This document shows, piece after piece, positions 32,799-41,960 of a DNA stretch of 43,754 nt. The notes under the pieces are model-generated. The model was not told the origin of the DNA. It was given only the letters and a program-made list of their open reading frames with translations, and searched no databases. Every line of letters starts with the position of its first letter. The first letter of the stretch is position 1. The position numbers and the translations under genes were made by a program. Origin of the DNA: Lentisphaeria bacterium (GTDB taxonomy: Bacteria; Verrucomicrobiota; Lentisphaeria; Oligosphaerales; Oligosphaeraceae); NCBI GenBank assembly GCA_016287975.1, contig JAEEXV010000198.1, forward strand, positions 1 through 43,754, read 5' to 3'.

Positions 32799-34484
32799 AT
32801 GTTAGAGAAATTCCTCCCCCGCCAGGCGTTCGACTCCTACGAAGACTTCAAGGCCAACTACCGCGTCGTCACGCCGCCGCGATTCAACTTCGCCTACGAC
32901 GTGGTCGACGAATGGGCCCGCCAGGACGACGCCAAGCCCGCCCTCGCCTGGATGAACAACGCCATGCAGGAGCGCGTCTTCACCTTCGGCGAAGTCAGCC
33001 GCCTCTCCAACCAGGCCGCCAACCTCTTCCGCGACCACGGAATCCGCAAGGGCGACCGCGTGCTCCTCATCCTCAAGCAGCGCCCCGAGGTCTGGGTCTG
33101 CATGGTCGCCCTCCACAAGATCGGCGCCGTCGTCATCCCCGCGTCCTTCCAGTTCAAGCGCCACGACCTGGTCTACCGCTTCCGCGCCGCCGACGTCAAG
33201 ATGGTCTGCTGCGTCGACCTCCCCGACGTTCTCGCCGAGGTCGAGGCCGCCGCCGCCGAGTGCCCGGAAGTGCGCGAAATCCTGGTCGTCGGCGACAACG
33301 TCCCCGAGGGCCGCTTCGACTTCCGCCGCGAACTGGCCGCATACCCGCAGGAGTGGGCAATCCCGCAGGGCGACGACTACCCGTGCCTCAGCGACCCCAT
33401 GCTGATGTACTTCACCAGCGGCACCAGCGGCATGCCCAAGATGATCATCCACGACTACACCCTCCCCCTCGGACATATCGTCACCGCCCGATACTGGCAG
33501 CAGGTCAAGGACGGGACGCGACACATGACCGCCGCCGACAGCGGCTGGGCCAAGTTCGCCTGGGGAAAGATCTACGGGCAGTGGATCTGCGGCGCCTGCA
33601 TCGCCTCCTTCGACTCCGACGGGCACTTCGACGCAAAGCAGTTCCTGGAGGCCGTCTCGCGCCTGAAACTCACCACCTTCTGCGCGCCGCCCACCGTCTT
33701 CCGATTCCTCATCAAGGAGGATCTCGCGAAATACGACTTCTCCACCATCAAGCAGTGCTCGATCGCGGGCGAACCCCTGAACCCCGAGGTCTACAACCAG
33801 TGGCTCAAGCAGACGGGCCTCCCCCTCGTCGAGGGCTTCGGACAGTCCGAGACCTCCGTCCTCATCGCCAACTTCCCCTGGTTCCCCATCAAGCCAGGCT
33901 CCACCGGCAAGTTCTCCCCCGTCTTCGACATCGACATCCTCGACGACAATGGCAACCCCTGCGAGGACGGCATCGTCGGCAAGATCGTCATCCGCCACGC
34001 GCGCACCCAGCGCCCCGTCGGACTCCTCCGCGACTACCTCAACGCCCCCGACGCATGGCCGGGCGACGACTACTTCACCGGCGACACCGCCTGGCGAGAC
34101 GAGGACGGATACATCTGGTTCAACGGGCGCTCCGACGACGTCATCAAGTCCAGCGGCTACCGCATCGGCCCCTTCGAGGTCGAATCCGCGCTGATGGAGC
34201 ATCCCGCCGTACTGGAGTGCGCCGTCACCGCCTACCCCGACCCCGTTCGCGGCGAGGCGGTCAAGGCCACCATCGTGCTGGTCAAGACTGGCCAGTACCA
34301 GCCGTCGCCGGAACTCGTCAAGGAACTCCAGAACCACGTCAAGCGCGTGACCGCCCCCTATAAATACCCCCGCATCATCGAATTCGTCGACGAACTCCCC
34401 AAGACCACCTCGGGCAAGATCCGCCGCGCCGCCATCCGCCAGGCCGACCTCGAGAAACTCCGCCAGGCCGCCAAGGGCCAGTGA
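32799..34484 (+). CDS. AMP-forming acyl-CoA synthetase
   Basis: 561 aa, ANL superfamily. Seen: P-loop YFTSGTSGMPK, GFGQSET, YFTGDTAWRDEDGYIWFNGR, the hinge DDVIKSSGYRIGPFEVE and the C-terminal catalytic Lys in LPKTTSGKIRR. It activates a carboxylic acid to its acyl-adenylate and then the CoA thioester. Overall form resembles medium-chain acyl-CoA synthetases; the actual acid is unknown. It is the last member of a tightly spaced set with potABC and the XRE-cupin regulator, which suggests catabolism of an imported carboxylic or amine compound, or feedback between import and acyl activation (inference). No Shine-Dalgarno motif is visible before ATG 32799. Confidence 0.88.
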   Translation: MLEKFLPRQAFDSYEDFKANYRVVTPPRFNFAYDVVDEWARQDDAKPALAWMNNAMQERVFTFGEVSRLSNQAANLFRDHGIRKGDRVLLILKQRPEVWVCMVALHKIGAVVIPASFQFKRHDLVYRFRAADVKMVCCVDLPDVLAEVEAAAAECPEVREILVVGDNVPEGRFDFRRELAAYPQEWAIPQGDDYPCLSDPMLMYFTSGTSGMPKMIIHDYTLPLGHIVTARYWQQVKDGTRHMTAADSGWAKFAWGKIYGQWICGACIASFDSDGHFDAKQFLEAVSRLKLTTFCAPPTVFRFLIKEDLAKYDFSTIKQCSIAGEPLNPEVYNQWLKQTGLPLVEGFGQSETSVLIANFPWFPIKPGSTGKFSPVFDIDILDDNGNPCEDGIVGKIVIRHARTQRPVGLLRDYLNAPDAWPGDDYFTGDTAWRDEDGYIWFNGRSDDVIKSSGYRIGPFEVESALMEHPAVLECAVTAYPDPVRGEAVKATIVLVKTGQYQPSPELVKELQNHVKRVTAPYKYPRIIEFVDELPKTTSGKIRRAAIRQADLEKLRQAAKGQ

Positions 34485-34523
34485 CGGACTGCCCTCCCCG
34501 CCCCACCCAACTCCCCCGCCGCC

Positions 34524-35231
34524 ATGGAAGAACCCTCCCGCATCTCAGGATCCCTCTTCGGCACCCAGACCCCGCCCCCCGCGCCGCCACCGCCCCCCGA
34601 AGCCGAGCCCCCCGCCCCCCACAGCCTGCGCCGCCGCCTGCTCATCATCCTGCCCGCCGTCATCGTCCTGCTCGCCCTCGTCGCGGGTGTCGTCGTGCTC
34701 TATGAGCGGAAGCAGACCAAGGAGATCGAAAAGGCCCGCGAGGAGCAGAAGTTGGCCGCGGAGTTCGTCACGGAAAACATCAACGGCAATCCCGACGCGA
34801 AAATCGTGCTGCACGTCACGGGCTTCATGGAGGACGATCTCCCGCCAGCTCTGCTCAGCCTGCTGCGGGAGGCCGTCGGCACCAAGCCCAGCGAAATCTG
34901 CTTCAAGGGCAGTTACGCGGAGAAATTCAACCAGAACCGCACCCTTACCCTCAACGGCGCAAGCAAGGTCCAGCATAATGGCGCCGTCTGCGAGCTCTCC
35001 CAGGACATGCCCCTCGCCACGCTCGCCGAAATCATCAACGAGGCCCACGCGCGTTTCTATCCAGGCGCGCAATACCCCCTGAAACTCACCGTCGACACGC
35101 CGCCCCCGCCTCCGCCACCCAAGCCGGCCGAGAAAAGCGCCCCCGACACGCCGCCGCCGCCCAAGCCCGTGCGGGACGACGCGATCAAACTCCATCCGCT
35201 GAAGCCGCTCAAAATCCCCGCCGCGCCATAG
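34524..35231 (+). CDS. Membrane-anchored Pro-rich protein of unknown function
   Basis: 235 aa. A Pro-rich cytoplasmic N-terminus (residues about 18-33) is followed by basic residues RRR and one transmembrane helix (LLIILPAVIVLLALVAGVVVLY, about 38-60). A charged, coiled-coil-like segment (about 62-80) precedes a globular periplasmic region (about 85-190) with two Cys, and a Pro-rich C-terminal tail. No family is recognised. The topology recalls scaffold or TonB-like stalk proteins, but no TonB motif is seen. It follows the acyl-CoA synthetase by 39 nt and may belong to the same transcript. The start lacks a Shine-Dalgarno motif. Confidence 0.6.
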   Translation: MEEPSRISGSLFGTQTPPPAPPPPPEAEPPAPHSLRRRLLIILPAVIVLLALVAGVVVLYERKQTKEIEKAREEQKLAAEFVTENINGNPDAKIVLHVTGFMEDDLPPALLSLLREAVGTKPSEICFKGSYAEKFNQNRTLTLNGASKVQHNGAVCELSQDMPLATLAEIINEAHARFYPGAQYPLKLTVDTPPPPPPPKPAEKSAPDTPPPPKPVRDDAIKLHPLKPLKIPAAP

Positions 35232-35260
35232 CGCAAGGCGCCCCCAAGGCCCAGCACCCC

Positions 35261-35300
35261 ATGCGGGAGACTCCGGAAACTCCGGAAACTCCAGAAACTC
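35261..35300. repeat. 9-bp tandem repeat (ACTCCGGAA)
   Basis: About four units of ACTCCGGAA/ACTCCAGAA in tandem in the gap before the DinG-like gene. It may reflect slippage; no function is apparent. Confidence 0.7.
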
Positions 35301-35388
35301 CGCCCCCCCCGAATTCGTGTGCTGGCGGATCCCGCCAGTCTCCCCGCCCTCCGGGAGCCATTCCCATTTAGCATTCTATTCGGCCACC

Positions 35389-37347
35389 ATGGCGTTCTCC
35401 GAGACCGAGCGTTTTTTCGGGCCGTCCTCTCCCCTGCGCCGCTCCGCCGAGGAGGGCGGCCCCGCATACGAACCGCGCCAGCAGCAATGCGAAATGGCGC
35501 GCGAGGTCGCGCGCGCCCTCGATGAAAACGCCACCCTCTGCGTCGAGGCGCCGACGGGCATCGGAAAGACCTTCGCCTATCTCATCCCCGCGTGGCACCA
35601 CGCCCGCGAGACAGGTCATCCCGTCGTCATCAGCACCCACACCATCAATCTGCAGGAGCAGATCACCCGCCGCGACGTCCCCCTGCTCAGCCGCCTCGTC
35701 GGCGAGGAAATCACCTGCCGCCTCGCCAAGGGCCGCGCCAACTATCTCTGCCTCCATCGCCTGCATCTGTTCCGCGGCGAACGCGCCCCCCATCTCCCCA
35801 TCAAGGGCCTCCCCGAATTCCTCGACTGGGCGGACGGCACCGAATCCGGCGACCGCTCCGAGGCGCCCCAGACCGCGACCACCATGCGCCTCTGGCCCGA
35901 CCTCAACTGCGAGCGCGACAACTGCATCGGCAAGGCCTGCACCTACCGCCACCGCTGCTTCCTCTTCCGAGCACGCCGAGCCCTCGCCGACGCGCAGCTC
36001 ATCGTCTCCAACCACGCCTTCCTCCTCAACGCACTCGACGAAGGCGACAGCGCCCTCCTCCCCGAATTCTCCGCCGTCGTCATCGACGAGGGCCACACCC
36101 TCCCCGACATCGCCGCCGAGCAGCTCGGCATCCATCCAGGCACCGCCGACCTGCGCCGAATGCTCACGCACCTCCTGCGCGAAAACAGCGACGGCGGACT
36201 CCTCGCCCCACCTCTCGGAAAGAACGCCGCCGCCATTGCCGCCCAGCTCCGCGCCGCCCTCACCGACTATCTCCCCCGCCTCGTCGACTTCATCCACACC
36301 AACGCGGGCCGAAACTCCACCACCCTCCGCCTCCTCGCCCCACAGCAGGAAGACAGCACCTTCGCCGCCCCCGTCGGACGGCTCGCCGCCGAACTCAAAC
36401 GCCTCCGCGACAACTGCAAGGCCGACGATCCCGAACGCGCCGACCCCCTCGGCGACATGGCATCCCATCTCCAGGAGTTCGCCACCCAGATCGCACAGTT
36501 CTTCGCCCACCAGGACAATACCTGGGCGCACTGGTTCGAGCTCGCTGGCCGCGACAACCGCGACGTGCGATTCCAGGCCGTCCCCGTCAACCCCGCCCCC
36601 CTCCTCCGCGCACGCCTCTTCGCCCGCACCGAGCCCATCCCCGTCGTCGTCACCAGCGCCACCCTCGCCATACGGGGCACCCTCGACTACTTCCGCAGCC
36701 GCATCGGCGCCGAACACGCCCGCTGCCTCGTCCTTGATTCCCCCTTCGACTTCCAAAGCCAGGTCACCCTCCACGTCCCCGATATGCCCATGCCAGACGA
36801 GGAGGGCTTCCAGGACGCCCTCGACAGGCAGATCCGACACTACCTCGCCCTCACCGAAGGCCACGCCTTCGTCCTCTTCACCAGCCACCAGTTGCTCCAG
36901 AACACCGCGCACGACCTCGCACCCGCCCTCAAGGCAGACGGATATACCCTCATCTGCCAGGACGGCACCGTCGCCCCGCCACGACTGCTCGACGAGTTCC
37001 GCCACGCCCGCAACGCCGTCCTCTTCGGCACCGACAGTTTCTGGACTGGCGTCGACATCCCAGGCGACGACCTCCGCAGCGTCATCATCACCCGCCTGCC
37101 CTTCCCGCAGCTCGGACACCCCATCCAGGTCACCCGCGAGGAACTCTGCCGCGCCAACGGCACCAGTTTCTTCCGCGAACACATGCTCCCCGAGGCCATC
37201 CTCAAACTCCGCCAGGGCTTCGGCCGCCTCATCCGAACCCGCACCGACCACGGCATCATCGTCCTTCTCGATGGGCGGATCACCAAAAAACAATACGGAA
37301 AAATCTTTCTCGACGCGCTCCCGAAATGCGGCGACGGCTTATCTTAA
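35389..37347 (+). CDS. DinG/XPD-type ATP-dependent helicase with Fe-S cluster
   Basis: About 652 aa from ATG 35389. Seen: Walker A APTGIGKTF (near residue 55), STHTINLQEQ (motif Ia), a DEGH box VVIDEGHTLPD near residue 232 (DEAH variant), TSATLAIRG (motif III) and the C-terminal QGFGRLIRT (motif VI). Cys121, Cys179, Cys184 and Cys190 have the spacing of the DinG/XPD [4Fe-4S] ligands (the last three 5 and 6 residues apart). Superfamily 2, 5'-3' DNA helicase, likely acting on R-loops, D-loops or damaged DNA. The open frame reaches back to 35317, but homology starts after ATG 35389. There is no Shine-Dalgarno motif. The dehydratase gene starts 42 nt downstream. Confidence 0.9.
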   Translation: MAFSETERFFGPSSPLRRSAEEGGPAYEPRQQQCEMAREVARALDENATLCVEAPTGIGKTFAYLIPAWHHARETGHPVVISTHTINLQEQITRRDVPLLSRLVGEEITCRLAKGRANYLCLHRLHLFRGERAPHLPIKGLPEFLDWADGTESGDRSEAPQTATTMRLWPDLNCERDNCIGKACTYRHRCFLFRARRALADAQLIVSNHAFLLNALDEGDSALLPEFSAVVIDEGHTLPDIAAEQLGIHPGTADLRRMLTHLLRENSDGGLLAPPLGKNAAAIAAQLRAALTDYLPRLVDFIHTNAGRNSTTLRLLAPQQEDSTFAAPVGRLAAELKRLRDNCKADDPERADPLGDMASHLQEFATQIAQFFAHQDNTWAHWFELAGRDNRDVRFQAVPVNPAPLLRARLFARTEPIPVVVTSATLAIRGTLDYFRSRIGAEHARCLVLDSPFDFQSQVTLHVPDMPMPDEEGFQDALDRQIRHYLALTEGHAFVLFTSHQLLQNTAHDLAPALKADGYTLICQDGTVAPPRLLDEFRHARNAVLFGTDSFWTGVDIPGDDLRSVIITRLPFPQLGHPIQVTREELCRANGTSFFREHMLPEAILKLRQGFGRLIRTRTDHGIIVLLDGRITKKQYGKIFLDALPKCGDGLS

Positions 37348-37389
37348 GCATTGTCGTCTCTCTTTCCCAGTCCCCTTGGTCCAGAACCT

Positions 37390-38334
37390 ATGCGCTCCTT
37401 CGACTATTCGCACATCTCCCGCCTGCTCGCCGTCAAGGCACCTCTCCTGATGCTGGACGCGGGCGAACTCGCCGAGGACGGCCAGTCCGCCCGCGGCCTC
37501 AAGGCCGTCTCCATCAACGAGGCCGTCTTCGCAGGGCATTTCCCGAACTACCCGATCCTTCCAGGCGTCCTCCAGATCGGCGCCATGGCGCAACTGTCCA
37601 AACTCCTCCTCCAGGAGACCAGCGGCATCCCCGCAGGCAGCGAATACGTGCTCTCCAGCATCCAGCGCGCCAAATTTCGCAAGCCCGTGACGCCTGGCAT
37701 GGCCCTCGCCATCGAGACCAGGCGCGGGGAGCCCCAGCCCGACGGCACCATCCCCTTCACCGCCGCCTGCAACACCCCCGACGGACTCGCCTCCGCCGCC
37801 ACCCTCTTCCTCTCCCCCGTCCCCGCAGGCTCGCGAAAACTCCCAGGCAGCCCCCTCGACCGCGCCGCCCTCCACTTCGCCGCCGAACTCGCCGCCGAGC
37901 CGCAAAGCGGCCCCGCCGAGCTGATGCGCCGCCTCCCCCACCGCCCGCCGTTCCTCCTCATCGACCACGCCGCTGGCATCGGAAACGACTGCCTCGACGT
38001 CTACGGCTACAAGTGCGTGACTGGCGACGATCTCCTCCTCTCCGGCGCGAAGGACGCCGTCCTGCCTCCATACATTCTCCTTGAATGCGGCGCCCAGCTC
38101 GGATGCGCCCACATCCTCGCCCAGCCTGGCAACGAGGGCAAACTCGGCATCTTCATGTCCATCGACGAGGCAAAGTTCCTGCACCACGTCGCCCCCGGCG
38201 ACAAACTCGTCATCCACGCCCACCTCGACGCCCTCGCAGGCCGCGCAGGGGCCGCCGACGGCGACTTCTGGGTCGGCGACACGCAAGTCGCCTCCTGCCG
38301 TCTCAAATTCGTAATCGTCCCTCCGCAAGCGTGA
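37390..38334 (+). CDS. Double-hotdog FabZ/FabA-like dehydratase with a split active site
   Basis: 314 aa: two FabZ-like hotdog domains in tandem. Domain 1 (about 1-145) has AVFAGHFPNYPILPGVLQIG with His50 in place, but the residue 14 positions later where FabZ has catalytic Glu is Gly64. Domain 2 (about 175-314) starts with the classical LPHRPPFLLIDH and keeps Glu232 (LLECGAQ), but the His position 14 residues earlier is Ser218. In FabZ dimers the His and Glu of one site come from different subunits, so His50 and Glu232 could form a single composite site. Likely a 3-hydroxyacyl-ACP dehydratase or related enzyme. The open frame starts at TTG 37351; I prefer ATG 37390. It overlaps the next gene by 4 nt. 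Confidence 0.82.
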   Translation: MRSFDYSHISRLLAVKAPLLMLDAGELAEDGQSARGLKAVSINEAVFAGHFPNYPILPGVLQIGAMAQLSKLLLQETSGIPAGSEYVLSSIQRAKFRKPVTPGMALAIETRRGEPQPDGTIPFTAACNTPDGLASAATLFLSPVPAGSRKLPGSPLDRAALHFAAELAAEPQSGPAELMRRLPHRPPFLLIDHAAGIGNDCLDVYGYKCVTGDDLLLSGAKDAVLPPYILLECGAQLGCAHILAQPGNEGKLGIFMSIDEAKFLHHVAPGDKLVIHAHLDALAGRAGAADGDFWVGDTQVASCRLKFVIVPPQA

Positions 38335-39044
38335 CAACTCCAGCCCCCCAATCCGCTTCTCCTCGCTCCAGGTGGTCGCAGTTCCTCCGCCTCCCCGAGT
38401 TTCTGACCATGCTCGTCGGCCTCGCCGCCGTGCTTGTGCTTTTCGGCAGTTATTTCCTGGAACTCGCCCTCGGCCACACCGCCAAGGCCAACCATATCTG
38501 GAAAATCATCGGCGTGCACGTCTCCCTTGGCGCCGGCTTCGGCGCCATGCAGGGCGCCAAATACACCGCCGACCTCTCCATCTGCGAGAACATCCTCGTC
38601 AACACCCTCATCACCATCAGCATCATCTTCATCTTCTACACCCTCTTCAACCTCTCCTGCCGCGGGCTCTTCCGCATCCACTGGCTTGAAAAACAGTTCC
38701 ACTCCCTCACCAGCAACGCGACTACCCAGAAGAAGACCTGGGTCCGCTTCGGCATCCCAGGCATCTTCCTCTTCGTCCTGTTCCCGCTCACCTGCACCGG
38801 CCCCCTCGTCGGAGCCGTCCTCGGGCGCGTCATCGGCCTCGGCTACTGGACCAATCTCGCCACCGTCGCCAGCGGCAGCGTCTCCACCGTCATCGCCTTC
38901 GCGTTCTTCGGCGAGTGGATCACCAAACACGTCTCCACGCTCGCGCTCACCATCATCATCGTCGTCGCGCTCATTCTCGTCGGCCTGGTGAAACTGATCG
39001 ACTGGCGAAAACAGCGCCAGCAAACCACCCAGGAACAGCCATGA
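38331..39044 (+). CDS. Small multidrug export family membrane protein (PF06695-like)
   Basis: About 237 aa from GTG 38331, which overlaps the preceding TGA as GTGA; ATG 38409 is an alternative. About five or six hydrophobic segments are visible, for example MLVGLAAVLVLFGSYFLEL and ITISIIFIFYTLFNLS, with the conserved stretch FVLFPLTCTGPLVGAVLGRV typical of the family. An uncharacterised transporter family; the export role is by name only and not shown here. It ends with an ATGA overlap into the lipoprotein gene. Confidence 0.75.
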   Translation: MTTPAPQSASPRSRWSQFLRLPEFLTMLVGLAAVLVLFGSYFLELALGHTAKANHIWKIIGVHVSLGAGFGAMQGAKYTADLSICENILVNTLITISIIFIFYTLFNLSCRGLFRIHWLEKQFHSLTSNATTQKKTWVRFGIPGIFLFVLFPLTCTGPLVGAVLGRVIGLGYWTNLATVASGSVSTVIAFAFFGEWITKHVSTLALTIIIVVALILVGLVKLIDWRKQRQQTTQEQP

Positions 39045-40045
39045 CCCGCCTCGCCGCCATCCTCTGCGCCGCCATCGCGGTCCTCCTCGCCTCCTGCAGC
39101 ACCCTGTTCCAGCGCCCCAAGGACGCCACCGCGCTCCCGTCCCCGCCGCTCCAGTTCCCCGTCACCGAAAAGCGCTTCGGAGGGCCGCTCCCCGAACCGC
39201 TGTCCACCTATCTGACCGACTGGCAGAAATGGCAGGCCGAGGCGCCCGCATACACTCCCAACCAGGCCGTCTCATTCGCGCTGCCGCCCGCCCCCGCACA
39301 ACTCCACTTCGAGGAGACGCACTACCAGCAGTCCTTCCGAAATCTCCTCCTCGCCATGGCGGGAAAGGAATTGACCGACGCCCAGCGCAACTTCCTCGAC
39401 CGCCTCGCCGTCATCCACCGCGAACAGGCCATCCTCTCGCGGCTCTACCATCTCCTCGACGACGCGCAGCACGGCAAGCCCGAGGCATTCCCCGAACTCA
39501 TCGAGACCGCACGCCGCCTCAAGGCCATCCGCGAAAACAACGCCGCCTGGCTCCCATGGGACACCGCAGGAATGGTCGTGCGGGACCTCGAGGACTGGCT
39601 CGCCCTCTGGGCCAATGGCCGCACCTTCCTCTCGCTGCCCCCCGTCCGCTGGAAACCCGCCATCTCCCCGGACGGGGAGGCACCCAATGGCGAAGCCCCC
39701 GCCGCCATCCCCTTCTCCGCCCTCTACACCGAAATCCCCGTCGCCCAGCCATTCCCCGCCTCCGCCCCCGACCGCGTCTGGCTGACCGTCGAATTCCCGT
39801 GCCCCATCGTCGCCGAAGGGCGCGAGGCGTGGCTGATATTCCCCGCCATGAACCGCACCGCCTGCATACGGCTGAACGGACACCCCGTCGCCAACCCCAA
39901 TCCTGGGCATCCGTGGGCGCTGAACCTCACTGGGCGGCTCGAGGGCGACGGCACGCAGCATCTCGCCATCGAACTGCCGGTCAAGGCCCTGGGACGCCCC
40001 TATTTCCCCGTCTGCATCGCCAGCGCCCCCAAGGGCAAACCGTGA
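39041..40045 (+). CDS. Lipoprotein of unknown function
   Basis: 334 aa. Signal peptide with lipobox LLASC (lipidated Cys19, Ser at +2). The N-terminal half is helical and hydrophilic. The C-terminal part (about 215-325) looks like a jelly-roll, sugar-binding-like beta domain (RVWLTVEFPCPI, AWLIFPAMNRTACIRLNG), of the type found at the ends of glycosidases. No catalytic motif is seen. AGGA 6 nt before ATG 39041 and the ATGA overlap with the preceding gene support the start. The next lipoprotein gene begins 1 nt after its stop. Confidence 0.75.
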   Translation: MTRLAAILCAAIAVLLASCSTLFQRPKDATALPSPPLQFPVTEKRFGGPLPEPLSTYLTDWQKWQAEAPAYTPNQAVSFALPPAPAQLHFEETHYQQSFRNLLLAMAGKELTDAQRNFLDRLAVIHREQAILSRLYHLLDDAQHGKPEAFPELIETARRLKAIRENNAAWLPWDTAGMVVRDLEDWLALWANGRTFLSLPPVRWKPAISPDGEAPNGEAPAAIPFSALYTEIPVAQPFPASAPDRVWLTVEFPCPIVAEGREAWLIFPAMNRTACIRLNGHPVANPNPGHPWALNLTGRLEGDGTQHLAIELPVKALGRPYFPVCIASAPKGKP

Positions 40046-40046
40046 C

Positions 40047-41612
40047 ATGCACCGAATCCTCGCCGCCATCCTGCTCGCGCTTCTGATAGCCTCCTGCGAC
40101 CGCCCCCAGGAAAACGGCACTGCCCCCAGACGCGACCGCGTCTCCGCCATCCCCGCCCCCGCCGACAACCCGCCCCTTGAAATCCAGCCTGCCGCGAACA
40201 AGCGGCAGTTTTCCCTGGAAGGCGGCGGCTCCGCCACCATCGCGCTGGCGCAATCCCCGCAGCTCGCCTCGCCGCCACCGCTCATCTATCTCTATCCCGA
40301 CTCCCCCGCGCTGCGCGGACTCTTCCAGCCAGGTCTCGCCCTCATCGCCGCCGCCCCCGCCGAAACCGACTTCGGGGCGACCGCCGCGGAAACCCTCGAC
40401 GCCTTCCTCCAGCAGCAGCCAACCGCCCAGGGAAAGCGCTATCTCATCGCCCGCAACCTCGAAGGACTCCGCTTCGCCTGCCAGTGCGCCAACCGCTTCG
40501 ACGGCATCATCCTCTCCTGGACCGACCAGCCTCCAGCCGCCGCCGTCCTGAAAACGCTCCCCTTCAAAAACCTCTCGCACATCCCCTGCTGCATCGGGCT
40601 GGGCATCCTCGACGAGAACCAGACCGCGCTGAAAGCCATCTACGAGAACGTTGACACAAGCCTCCCGCGTTCCCCTGAGTTCATGCCACCGCCCCTGCTT
40701 GCCCACCCTGGCCTCCCCCCTGCCATTCTCAATATTGTGTTTGAACAGTTCAGTGCTGAGACTGGCCATGGGGAAAGCATCCACTGGACCTGCACTTCCC
40801 TCGCCGACGCCGACGTCCCGCCATTCCGCATCCTGCAGTTCGAGCGTCCAGGCCCCCCCGCCACTCTGGACGCGGCATTCAAATCGCGCGCGGATCTCGT
40901 GACCTACCACCTGAAGACGGACAACGTCCGCCTCCTCGCCATCCAGCGGCACGTCCCCATCCATCCCCAGGAAATCGTCATCGACGGCCAGAAACTCGTT
41001 CTTCCCCCCTGCCCAGGACGACGGGAACAGCACCTCCAATGCCTCGACGGCACCTGGCGGATGATCCCTCCCCCGCCCCAGGACCCACTCGCCAAAGCCC
41101 CTCACCGCGAAGGCCCCATCCGCGACCTCCTCCGCCACCCTTTCACCATCGTACTGCCTACCGCCGACAACGCCGACGCCTGGAAAACCGCCGCCATCGC
41201 CCTTGCGGAAGCGTGGCACAAGCGCACAGGCCGCCGCCCCGCCATCACCACCGACCAGGCGCTCATCCAGCATTCCACCGACACCCACCTCCTCATCTGC
41301 GGCAGCCCGGAGGAAAATCTCGCCGCCTCCATCCTCCTCGGAGACAATCCATCCCTCCTCAAAAACATCTACGCCAACATCCCCGACGAACAACGCGACC
41401 CCGACCACCTCTGCTCCCTGACCCTCCAGCCCGCAGGCGAACTCGCCCCCCAGCGCCTCGCCCTCATCCTCATCGCCAACTCCCCCGCACTCATTCCAGA
41501 CGCCTGCCCCATCCTCCTCACCCCCGCCCAGCTCAACGCCGACTTCCTCCTCTACCGCCCAGATCACGCCGCCCCGCCCGTCTCTGGCTTCCTCGACCAC
41601 AACTGGCAGTAG
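40047..41612 (+). CDS. Lipoprotein of unknown function
   Basis: 521 aa with lipobox LIASC (Cys17); Asp at +2 would in E. coli favour retention in the inner membrane. The rest is soluble, Pro- and Cys-rich (FACQCANR, IPCCIGLG), with no family I recognise. A short stretch near 40640-40780 is visibly less GC-rich than its surroundings. It starts 1 nt after the preceding lipoprotein gene, so the pair is probably translated together and may act as a unit at the envelope. 147 nt separate it from tRNA-Gln. Confidence 0.72.
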   Translation: MHRILAAILLALLIASCDRPQENGTAPRRDRVSAIPAPADNPPLEIQPAANKRQFSLEGGGSATIALAQSPQLASPPPLIYLYPDSPALRGLFQPGLALIAAAPAETDFGATAAETLDAFLQQQPTAQGKRYLIARNLEGLRFACQCANRFDGIILSWTDQPPAAAVLKTLPFKNLSHIPCCIGLGILDENQTALKAIYENVDTSLPRSPEFMPPPLLAHPGLPPAILNIVFEQFSAETGHGESIHWTCTSLADADVPPFRILQFERPGPPATLDAAFKSRADLVTYHLKTDNVRLLAIQRHVPIHPQEIVIDGQKLVLPPCPGRREQHLQCLDGTWRMIPPPPQDPLAKAPHREGPIRDLLRHPFTIVLPTADNADAWKTAAIALAEAWHKRTGRRPAITTDQALIQHSTDTHLLICGSPEENLAASILLGDNPSLLKNIYANIPDEQRDPDHLCSLTLQPAGELAPQRLALILIANSPALIPDACPILLTPAQLNADFLLYRPDHAAPPVSGFLDHNWQ

Positions 41613-41689
41613 AAGAAAAGGAATGCCTTCCGTTCTTCAACCGCTTCCGTCGCTGTCGCAGTTTTTTCCCTGAAACTTTCAATTCCGAT

Positions 41690-41717
41690 TTGCAATCTGA
41701 AAAAGATGGGCTACGTT
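41690..41717 (+). promoter_or_regulatory. Putative promoter of tRNA-Gln
   Basis: -35 TTGCAA (41690-41695), 16-nt spacer, -10 TACGTT (41712-41717), in an AT-richer stretch about 42 nt upstream of the tRNA. A tentative assignment. Confidence 0.35.
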
Positions 41718-41759
41718 ATGCAAACACGCCGCACAAAAGGGTGTGAATACCATTTCGGA

Positions 41760-41833
41760 TGCCCAATGGTGTAATGGTAGCACAACTGATTCTGGTTCAG
41801 TTTGTCTAGGTTCAAATCCTGGTTGGGCAGCCA
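41760..41833 (+). tRNA. tRNA-Gln (anticodon CTG)
   Basis: Cloverleaf with acceptor TGCCCAA/TTGGGCA, D arm GTGT/GCAC and anticodon stem ACTGA/TCAGT with loop TTCTGGT (anticodon CTG, codon CAG). T arm CTAGG/CCTGG with loop TTCAAAT, discriminator G, encoded CCA. The unpaired-looking T at position 1 is paired with A, as is common for tRNA-Gln. Confidence 0.96.
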
Positions 41834-41886
41834 CATTTTTCCAGTTGCGCCTTTGGTCAGGCGCCCTGGAGTCTCTCCCCATCATC

Positions 41887-41925
41887 AGCCGCCCTGCTGC
41901 ACCGCCGGGCGGCTTTCTTTTTTTT
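41887..41925 (+). terminator. Strong rho-independent terminator after tRNA-Gln
   Basis: AGCCGCCC (41887-41894) and GGGCGGCT (41907-41914) form an 8-bp GC stem with a 12-nt loop, followed by TTCTTTTTTTT. It separates the tRNA transcript from mreB, which starts 36 nt later. Confidence 0.9.
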
Positions 41926-41960
41926 CGCCTATTCATCCCCACATCCTGCGAGACACACGA

